Source of the DNA: Apoda limacodes
Lineage: Eukaryota > Arthropoda > Insecta > Lepidoptera > Limacodidae
Assembly (NCBI GenBank): GCA_946406115.1
Contig: OX291562.1
Location: forward strand, 9,826,001 to 9,890,000
Length of the DNA stretch: 64,000 nt
Direction of reading: 5' to 3'
Positions 1-7,230 of the stretch are shown here, one piece after another (position 1 is the first letter of the stretch; each line of letters opens with the position of its first letter). The notes under the pieces were generated by a model. That model saw nothing but the letters and a program-made list of their open reading frames with translations, was not told where the DNA came from and ran no database searches. A program made the position numbers and the translations under genes.

Positions 1-1719
1 CCCCCAATGACAGTACAGCGGAATTTGAACCCGCCCTCAATCCCCCTGCCGCAGCGAGACCCTAGGGTACGTGGCAGAGATGTTAGGCCGAGACCCTTCT
101 CACTCAGCCCATCCAAGGACCCCGCCGAACGTGCCCGACTTGAGGCAAGAGAAGCCATTGCCGATCGGCAAAAGGCTCTCGCCAATCAGCCGTCGACTTC
201 AAAAACCGCCGTAGAGGTGCCCCATGACCCCACCCCTGTTGAAGGGATGGAAATTGCTGAAGTCTCCCCCCCCCAGCCTGCCGCACCCCATGCGCCAGCG
301 CCACCAAGCGGTCGATCCTATGCCCAGGCAATAAGCGCCCAAACCGCTATAGCCCCGCCATCGCAAGCTGTCGCTCAGCCGGCTAGCGTTGATGCCAGTG
401 CCAACGACAAAAAAGTCAAAAATAGTCACCCCCCCATAGTCGTAGAGTCCCTCCCCCAGTGGTCGACGCATCTTAAAAAGATGCACTCTATATTAGGCCA
501 CGCACCCAACGCCCGGCCGTTTGGCAAAGGGGTACGATTTTTCCCTAAATCGCCCCTAGAGTATCGTACGGTAGTGGCCTATATAGACGAGCTGTCTAAG
601 CTGGACCACGCAGTATCTTGGTACTGCTACAGCTTAGACAGCGACCGACCACATAAAATTGCCATCAAGGGGCTCCCTCAGGATACCTCGCTTGCCGAGC
701 TTGCTGAGGACCTCTCCTTCGCCGGCTTCCCAGTGTCGCACGTGCGGCAAATTCCTGCAGTTAGGGGTCGACCCAACTGCATATATTATGCCCAGCTACA
801 GCTCAGGCACACTTCTGCGGAGCTGCAACAGCTGTACGCAGTTAACGAGCTGCTCAGCATGCCTGGCATAACGATCGAGGCTTGGCGTACTCGCCCCGGT
901 CCGGCACAATGCCATAGATGCCAGGCATTTGGCCATGCCTCCTCTAACTGCCACCGGCCAATCAAATGTGTGCGCTGCGGCGGCGAGCACCCGGCGTCCG
1001 ACTGCGATCGGCAATCGGTTGCAGTCAAATGTGTAAACTGCAGGCAAGCACACACAGCCAACAGCCGCTCGTGTCCCGTTTTCCGGCGCGAGGCGAGACG
1101 TAGGGGGGTGACCATTAACCCTCCGTTGCCCCGTAATAAAGCCCAACGGGCTACAAATTTGCCCCCGCCTTTACCCACTCCCCTGCAACAATTGCAGCCG
1201 CAGGAGTATGACTTATCCTCGGGCGCAAATTTAATGCCCCCCGCCAACCCCCCCACCGACAGATCCCAAGCTCTCGGGAGAAAAAAGAGGCCACGCCGGA
1301 AAAAATCCGCCCCGCAACCCACAACAACGGTTCCGACTAACACTGCGGTAGCGCCGGACACACAATTTGCCCCCTATATTTTTATGCCCCCCCCCCAATT
1401 TGCGGACCCCCCGCAACCCCCCCATACGTCTCAACCACCCACCACCAACCAACCGCCAAAATCAAAATCACGCACCGACGCTGCCCAGCAGCATCAACCC
1501 CCCGCGCAAATTCGGCCTAGCGGCACACAATACACACAGGGCCCACCCCGCATGCAAGCTGGTGCCCTAAACGTGGCTAGAGCCGCAATAGCGGCACTAA
1601 ACGCGGCCATAGAGGCCATCGCAGCCGGCCAAAATCCGTTGCCAGCCCTTTTTAATGGATTGGCACAACTCACCACAATTCTCACGTGGGAATTTAATGG
1701 GGCCTCATCGGGGCCTTAA
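1..1719 (+). CDS. LINE ORF1 (gag-like nucleic-acid-binding protein), copy A, 5' partial
   Basis: RNA-binding gag-like protein that would package the element's own RNA. The frame is open to the window edge. The first Met is at base 7, but aligned with copy B it falls about 150 residues into the protein, so this is not the true start. Counting from base 7: an N-terminal motif RPFSLSPSKDPAERAR near residues 30-45; a PRE_C2HC-like domain from about residue 155 (includes HAPNARPFGKGVRF); three zinc knuckles from about residue 302 (CX2CX4HX4C, CX2CX3HX4C, CX2CX3HX6C); a long proline/glutamine-rich linker; and a conserved alanine-rich tail containing AALNAAIEAIAAGQNPLPAL. There are no internal stops. 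It ends with TAA just before the conserved start of the ORF2 protein. Confidence 0.85.
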   Translation, partial: PPMTVQRNLNPPSIPLPQRDPRVRGRDVRPRPFSLSPSKDPAERARLEAREAIADRQKALANQPSTSKTAVEVPHDPTPVEGMEIAEVSPPQPAAPHAPAPPSGRSYAQAISAQTAIAPPSQAVAQPASVDASANDKKVKNSHPPIVVESLPQWSTHLKKMHSILGHAPNARPFGKGVRFFPKSPLEYRTVVAYIDELSKLDHAVSWYCYSLDSDRPHKIAIKGLPQDTSLAELAEDLSFAGFPVSHVRQIPAVRGRPNCIYYAQLQLRHTSAELQQLYAVNELLSMPGITIEAWRTRPGPAQCHRCQAFGHASSNCHRPIKCVRCGGEHPASDCDRQSVAVKCVNCRQAHTANSRSCPVFRREARRRGVTINPPLPRNKAQRATNLPPPLPTPLQQLQPQEYDLSSGANLMPPANPPTDRSQALGRKKRPRRKKSAPQPTTTVPTNTAVAPDTQFAPYIFMPPPQFADPPQPPHTSQPPTTNQPPKSKSRTDAAQQHQPPAQIRPSGTQYTQGPPRMQAGALNVARAAIAALNAAIEAIAAGQNPLPALFNGLAQLTTILTWEFNGASSGP

Positions 1720-4391
1720 ATTGAGAATTGTGTACTGGAACCCTGGGGGCATAACTGGCAAGACAGCCGCCCTCAGAACGTTAGTCCAGGAACACGATGT
1801 TCACATTGTGTTACTGGGCGAAACGAAACTCCGAGGTGAGAATGAGCTCCGCATTCCAAATTTCTTCACCTATAGGCGAGACGAAATCTCTCCCGCTAAT
1901 ATGGCCTTCAGGGGTACGGCTGTATTAATTAGACGTGACCTTATTCACGAATTACTACCCCTTCCCCTTTTTACATACATTCGGTCTATAGGCGTAAAAC
2001 TAAAGGTCGGCAATGCGGAGCTTAAAGTCTTCGCCGCATATAAGCCACCATCAACCCCCTTCGTTCCAAGCGACATCGACAATATCTTTTGCGATGCCAC
2101 CCCCACACTTATCTTAGGTGACCTCAACACCAAACATCAACACTGGGGTTCACGAATTTCATCCAAATCGGGTCGTGAACTAAAAGCAGATGCTGAGAGC
2201 AAAAACTATTTAGTCATCGGTCCAGGATCACCAACGCACTACCCCTCTACTGACAATCACGCGCCGGACGTATTGGACATCGCATTAGCCCACAATATTA
2301 GCTGGTCAATGTCGTTAGAGGTCCTCCACGACACTGACACTCAGCATCTGCCAATCTTATTGGTCCTTGGAGTGTCCGCAACTGGTAAACCGCTCCCCAA
2401 CCCCCGCAGAATAACAGACTGGGCCACTTTCCACCGCGCCATGCTGGACTACAAACTCCCGGCTGGTGGCATTTCTACTCCCTTAGAGGTCGAAGAGGCA
2501 GTTAGTACTTTTACAACTGCCATTGCACAGGCCCTAAGGGAGTCGACCAGTATCTCAGCCACAGTTTCTGGTAAAAAACTTTTACCGGCGCACCTCCGCG
2601 CAAAAATTAGGGAAAAAAGGGCCCTTCGTAAGCACTGGTGTCAAACTCGCTGCCCAGTTGCTAAGAGGTACCTTAACAGGTTCAGCGCAGAACTGCGGTC
2701 AGAAATCGCCAACTACAGGCAGCATTCGTGGGACCAAGTGATTTTTAAAGCCAGTGAGGATGACACGGCACTGTATCGCTTGGCCCGACAAATAACCAAA
2801 ACCCCCGCCCCAATTTGCCCTCTCATAGATTCCGGTGGCATTCGCCACTACCACGCAGCGAACCGCGCGGAACTTTTTGCGGAACATTTCGAGGACCAAT
2901 TTAGGCCGAACCCCATTATCGACCCCGACCACACATTAGGAGTTACAGAACGCGTAGAGCAGTTTCTCGCGGCCCCAGCCCCACCACTAAGAGGTGATTA
3001 TTTTATTTCGCCTAAAGAGGTCAGGAAGGAGGCCTCTAAACTTAACAAGCGCAAATCACCCGGTCCCGACGAGATTCCAAACACAGCGATTATTATGCTG
3101 CCTAGGAAGGGTCTGGTGGCACTCACCCGTATCTTTAATGGGATATTGCGCACTGGACATTTTCCATCTCCGTGGAAGATCGGCAAAATCATTGTTCTCC
3201 CGAAACCAGGGAAAGATCGTCATCGCCCAGAACATTACCGACCGATTACACTGCTGTCCAACTTAGCCAAGTTGTTCGAACGCCTACTTTTACTTAGGAT
3301 ATCCCCGCATATCCAGCTTAGGCCTGAACAGTTTGGTTTTAGAGACAGCCACAGTACCACTCTTCAGCTTGTACGAGTGCTCCATCACATGGCCTTCGAG
3401 CTAAACAAGGGCAGGCGCACTGTCGGAGTCTTTCTCGATATGGAGAAGGCTTTCGATCGAGTTTGGCACGAAGGCTTAATACACAAGCTGTTAGAGACGG
3501 ACATCCCTCCGATGCTCGGGCGAGTAATAGCCTCGTTTCTGGACAAACGAAGCTTCTATGTCTCGGTCGAGAACAACCAGTCAGCATGTAAACCCATTAG
3601 AGCAGGGGTACCTCAAGGTAGCTGCCTATCGCCACTGCTATACGCGTTATACACCAACGACATCCCCACTCTCAGTGACTCCGGTCTAGCTGAAGGTGTT
3701 GAAGACGTCACCCTAGCCCTTTACGCGGACGACCTCCTCCCGCAAAGCTAGTTTAGCAGCCAAAAAAATGCAGCGACTATTGGACACTTTGCCTGGCTGG
3801 CTGGACAAGTGGAGAATAGCCGTTAATGCCAGCAAGACATCAGCACTACTGACCGGCCTGCAAAAGTTTCTCCCACCGAAACTTGTGTTTCGAGGTCAAG
3901 TCATTGAGTGGCAACCCAGCGTAAAGTACCTAGGTTGTATTATAGACCGCCCATTACGCATGCGCAAAATGCTAGACCATGTGTCAGCAGGCGCGGTCGC
4001 GTCACGGGCGTGCCTTAGACCGGTGCTTTCCTCTGACTTGCCACTCAGAACCAAAATTCGCCTGTACAAGTTGTACATACGGTCGAGACTGACCTACGCA
4101 GCCCCTGCTTGGTACGGTCTTCTATCTTCTACCAACAAACGTAAGCTCCAGGTTGTCCAAAATAAGTCGCTGAGATTAATCACCGGCGCGGGACGCTACG
4201 TCCGCAACTCCACCATCGCTAGAGACACCAAAACCGAGCCACTCGCAGAGTTCATATCTGGTTTGTCGAAACGTTTATTCACCCGCGCTGACAACAGCCA
4301 CCACGTACACTTAAGGGGCATAGCACCCCTACACGCCCGCCCGCCGGAAGGCAGGGCTCTCCCCCGAGAGCTCATTCCTGTGGGTGAATAA
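1697..4391 (+). pseudogene. LINE ORF2 (APE endonuclease + reverse transcriptase), copy A, frameshifted
   Basis: Would nick target DNA and reverse-transcribe the element RNA. ATGs at 1655 and 1697 both lie in frame inside the end of ORF1; the conserved protein starts near 1721 (LRIVYWNPGG). Endonuclease motifs visible: GETK, AAYKPP, LILGDLNTKH, DVLDIAL and QHLPILL. RT motifs: KSPGPDEIP, RPITLLSNLAKLFERL, FGFRDSHSTT, FLDMEKAFDRVW, AGVPQGSCLSPLLY and LALYADD. Directly after YADD (3722-3733) 14 bases present in copy B (9241-9254) are missing. The frame then hits a stop at 3749-3751, and homology resumes in another frame at about 3768 and runs to 4391. The polymerase domain is therefore split and the copy is defective. 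No other disabling change was noticed. Confidence 0.9.
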
Positions 4392-4683
4392 GTTTACTTA
4401 TTCATCCTCCTACCTCCTTACCCTCCTCCCTTCATTCCATTCCATTCTTATCGCCCTTCTCGCCTCTATTTTATTTTTGCTTTTATTTCTGTTTTTATTT
4501 CGCTTTTATTTTTATTTTATTTTTATTTTTATTTTCGTTTTTGTTTTGTTTTTGCTTCATTTTTATTTTATTTTAATTTCGCTCTTTTGTTTTGCTTTAT
4601 TTTTACTTTTGTTTTATTTTGCTTCTATTTTTGTTTTCTTTTCTGGCGTCTACTCTCGTATTTTATTTTATTTTTTCTATTTT
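4392..4683 (+). repeat. T-rich low-complexity tract in the 3' UTR of LINE copy A
   Basis: Almost pure pyrimidine/T stretch built of TTTTATTT-like words on the sense strand. It lies between the ORF2 stop and the structured 3' end. Copy B has a shorter equivalent at about 9950-10057, so the composition and position are conserved while the sequence is not. A 114-codon open frame here is only a translation of this low-complexity DNA. Confidence 0.75.
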
Positions 4684-5008
4684 CTATATCGCTTATGGCG
4701 ATTATATATTAGCCACAAAGGGGCCTGATAAGTAGGCCGCCTTTTCAAATTTCACCGGGGGTGTTCAGCACCCCTGAGCTTCTGCCCGGGTCATGGTGGG
4801 AGGTAAATTCCCCTCCCCCGACACCCGCACCTCAACACCCAGTAGGGTGATAGAGAAGAGACCCACGTAGCTCCACGGCAAAGTGCGCGGGAGTTTGTTG
4901 AACTAAGCAAAAGGTTAAGAGCGTAATCCACAACGTATTGCTTATTTTGTAAAAATTCACGCTCTTACTTTTCATACAATTATCATCATACATCATACAT
5001 CACATACG
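4684..5008 (+). promoter_or_regulatory. Structured 3' end of LINE copy A (five hairpins plus an extra one)
   Basis: Potential stems in order: 4688-4692/4698-4702; 4722-4726/4734-4738; 4756-4763/4769-4776 (8 pairs with one G-U); 4798-4803/4812-4817, inside a shared CGGGT...ACCCG closing stem (5' arm within TGCCCGGGTCATGG, 3' arm within CCCCGACACCCG); 4836-4840/4845-4849. The same series occurs in copy B at 10058-10222. Copy A then carries roughly 90 bases lacking in copy B, with its own 9-bp stem 4916-4924/4959-4967. After that the shared TTTCATACAATTA leads into the tail. In LINEs the 3' UTR is commonly what the RT recognises; that role here is inference. Confidence 0.65.
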
Positions 5009-5341
5009 TCAGCTTGATCGTTCGTTTGGAGTATCTTGTTTCTTTCGCTTCGTTTCTTTCTGAATTGCTCCTATGAACAAATCACTCTGCGTGAAAAACC
5101 TTTTGTTTGTAGACGGTGTGCGTACGTGCGTTTTGTGTGTTGCGGGTGCTCGTTCGAGCCGAAGCGTCATCGTCATCGCTCATCGTGTGCGAGCAAGAAG
5201 GCAACAGACTGCTGTCTCCTTCACTCTCGATAGGCAATTTGGAATAGGAGTAAGTGTTTTTTCTTATTTGCTCTGGTTCCGGCCGCCTCTGTGCGTGCCC
5301 GTCGAGGGATGTCGTTGTAGTCAGCGTCTTCAACCCTACAG
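5009..5341 (+). promoter_or_regulatory. 5' leader (probable internal promoter) of LINE copy B
   Basis: Sequence between the tail of copy A and the ORF1 ATG at 5342. TCAGCTTG at 5009 resembles an insect initiator and would place transcription start at the element's first bases, as known for Jockey-type elements, but no convincing downstream promoter element was found. Short open frames on both strands here have no recognisable product. Upstream ATGs are present (for example 5073 and 5254), so ORF1 translation would need leaky scanning or another mechanism. The promoter role is inference. Confidence 0.4.
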
Positions 5342-7228
5342 ATGCCACCCCCTCCGTTCCGCCATCCCCCCAACAGGGGTCGGGGAGTAAGGAAGCGACA
5401 GGTATGGTCGCGTTCTCAGCCACCGGCAGTAGTGGCCCGTAACCTTTTTACGGGACAGGTTACTGCCGCCGACGGCACTTTCGCCGCAGCCTTCCCACCG
5501 TCGCGCCCTCCGTCGGCTGCGTCTATGGTCTCAGCCCGCTCGGGCACCACGAGCTACGCCACTTCGGAGACAGGTGACGAGTACGAGTATTTTCAAGATG
5601 AAGAACTCCCCGCCATGCTGTCTCCCATCCAGGCCTCACCTCCATCGAACGGCGTCTCGCCGCGTAAGTTAACAGCCGGCCCTGCGGCTAGTTCAGATAT
5701 AGTTATACACGCCCCACCGGCGTCGGCACCCAGCGACGCCTCATTGATGTCACCATCGACGCCATGCAATCCGCCGCCGCGTACCCACCCGCCGTCGATC
5801 GCCATTAAAACAACAAGCGACCCACGTAGGACAACGGGTCGTGAGGTACGTCCTTTCTCGCTAAGCCCACTTAAAGACCCAGCTGAACAAGCCCGCGCAG
5901 CAGCAAGGGAAACTACGACCTACGTATCCGCCGCAACACTGACCCCGCCGCAAGTAGCAGCGACCGATGTTGTCGTACAAATGGATACGGATACGATTTC
6001 ACCGCAAACTACCGGCCAGTCCTACGCGCAAGTGTCGGCCATCCCGGCCCCGCCTACACCTAACCAGCCACAAAAGCCTACGGAAAGTAAAGCCAGGTAC
6101 CCACCGATCATAGTTGAAAATCTGCCACAATGGTCGGTGCATCTAAAGAAGCTGCGTTCCCTCCTGAAACACGCTCCGCACGCGCGCCCTTTTGGCAAAG
6201 GCGTGCGTTTCCTGCCGCAATCGCCGGAAGAATATAGGGTGGTGGCGGCCTATATTGACGAGGTCTCGAAAGCGGACAATACCGTGTCCTGGTATTGCTA
6301 CAGCCTGGACAACGAGAGACCTCAAAAACTGGCGATAAAAGGACTCCCTCTCGACGCGCCGTTGGATGAAATAGCCAATGAAATGGACGCATTGGGCTTC
6401 CCCCTATCGCATATTCGACAGATCCCGGGGGCAAGAGGTCGCCCCTACTGTATTTACTTTGGACAGCTACAGAACAGACACGAACACAGTGAGCTCCAAA
6501 ATGTCTACAAAATTACGGAGCTCCTAAACATGTCCGGCGTGAATATCACTGCGTGGAAGGCAAAGCCCGGGCCGGCGCAGTGTCATCGTTGCCAAGCGTT
6601 CGGCCACTCATCGGCCAACTGCCATCGTCCAATCCGCTGCGTACGCTGCGGAGAGGGCCACACAACCGCGGATTGCAAGCGCGACAGAGGAGCGACCCCA
6701 ACGTGCGCTAACTGCAAACGAGAGCACGCGGCTAACGACAGGTCATGTCCGTTATACAGGAGGGAAGCGCGTAAGATGGGGGTGAAAAGTGCCCCCCCCG
6801 CCCCGCTCGCCGCCGTCGCCCCGCTCGCCCCGCTCCCCCCACCCGCCGCTGTCGCCCCGCCCACCGTTGTGGCCGCCCCCCGCGCCCAATCTCAAGCCCC
6901 GCTTCCCACTCTTTTTAAACCCCCCCAACCCCCCATCCCCGCACGACCGCTTGTACCGCCCACCGCATCACACCGTAAGGTAAATTTTTATAATCTAATT
7001 AATTCCACAAATCTTGCCGCCACCCCCGCGCCACCCCCCAGGGGTCGTGCACCTCCCGTCAGGGGTGCTATTTGCCCGCCGTTGTCGATCAACATAGCCA
7101 GAGCATCCATCGCTGCGCTTAATGCAGCTATTGAGGCCATCGCGGCCGGGCAAAACCCGCTGCCCGCTCTACTGCACGGCCTGCAGCAACTTACTTACCT
7201 CCTGGTCCAGGAATTCTCTTCAATCTAA
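5342..7228 (+). CDS. LINE ORF1 (gag-like protein), copy B, intact 628 aa
   Basis: Gag-like nucleic-acid-binding protein expected to coat the element RNA. Domains: a basic, proline-rich N-terminus; a low-complexity Ser/Ala/Pro region to about residue 170; motif RPFSLSPLKDPAEQAR; a PRE_C2HC-like domain from about residue 265; three zinc knuckles at about residues 414-468 (first one CHRCQAFGHSSANC); a proline-rich linker of about 110 residues; and the conserved tail AALNAAIEAIAAGQNPLPAL just before the end. The ATG at 5342 is the first in this frame. It ends with TAA at 7226-7228, overlapping the open frame of ORF2. The length is in the usual range for Jockey-type gag proteins. There are no internal stops. 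Confidence 0.88.
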   Translation: MPPPPFRHPPNRGRGVRKRQVWSRSQPPAVVARNLFTGQVTAADGTFAAAFPPSRPPSAASMVSARSGTTSYATSETGDEYEYFQDEELPAMLSPIQASPPSNGVSPRKLTAGPAASSDIVIHAPPASAPSDASLMSPSTPCNPPPRTHPPSIAIKTTSDPRRTTGREVRPFSLSPLKDPAEQARAAARETTTYVSAATLTPPQVAATDVVVQMDTDTISPQTTGQSYAQVSAIPAPPTPNQPQKPTESKARYPPIIVENLPQWSVHLKKLRSLLKHAPHARPFGKGVRFLPQSPEEYRVVAAYIDEVSKADNTVSWYCYSLDNERPQKLAIKGLPLDAPLDEIANEMDALGFPLSHIRQIPGARGRPYCIYFGQLQNRHEHSELQNVYKITELLNMSGVNITAWKAKPGPAQCHRCQAFGHSSANCHRPIRCVRCGEGHTTADCKRDRGATPTCANCKREHAANDRSCPLYRREARKMGVKSAPPAPLAAVAPLAPLPPPAAVAPPTVVAAPRAQSQAPLPTLFKPPQPPIPARPLVPPTASHRKVNFYNLINSTNLAATPAPPPRGRAPPVRGAICPPLSINIARASIAALNAAIEAIAAGQNPLPALLHGLQQLTYLLVQEFSSI

Positions 7229-7230
7229 GA

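Larger units (their letters stand above)
1..5008 (+). mobile_element. Jockey-clade LINE, copy A (5' end outside window)
   Basis: Non-LTR retrotransposon with the order gag-like ORF1, endonuclease/RT ORF2, T-rich 3' UTR, structured 3' end and a short-repeat tail (CATCATA-type units near 4984-5003). No LTRs and no RNase H motif are visible. The clade call rests on the CCHC gag with an upstream PRE_C2HC-like domain and the APE-type endonuclease plus RT. The open ORF1 frame reaches base 1, so the 5' part lies outside the window. ORF2 carries a frameshifting deletion, so this copy is not autonomous. The right boundary is estimated from the tail repeat meeting the leader of copy B. Confidence 0.85.

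Noticed and set aside
786..1361. 191-codon minus-strand frame inside LINE copy A ORF1
   Set aside because: Shadow of the zinc-knuckle coding region; no independent features.
4384..4728. 114-codon frame rich in Phe/Leu after LINE copy A ORF2
   Set aside because: Translation of the T-rich 3' UTR; low complexity and not shared as protein with copy B.
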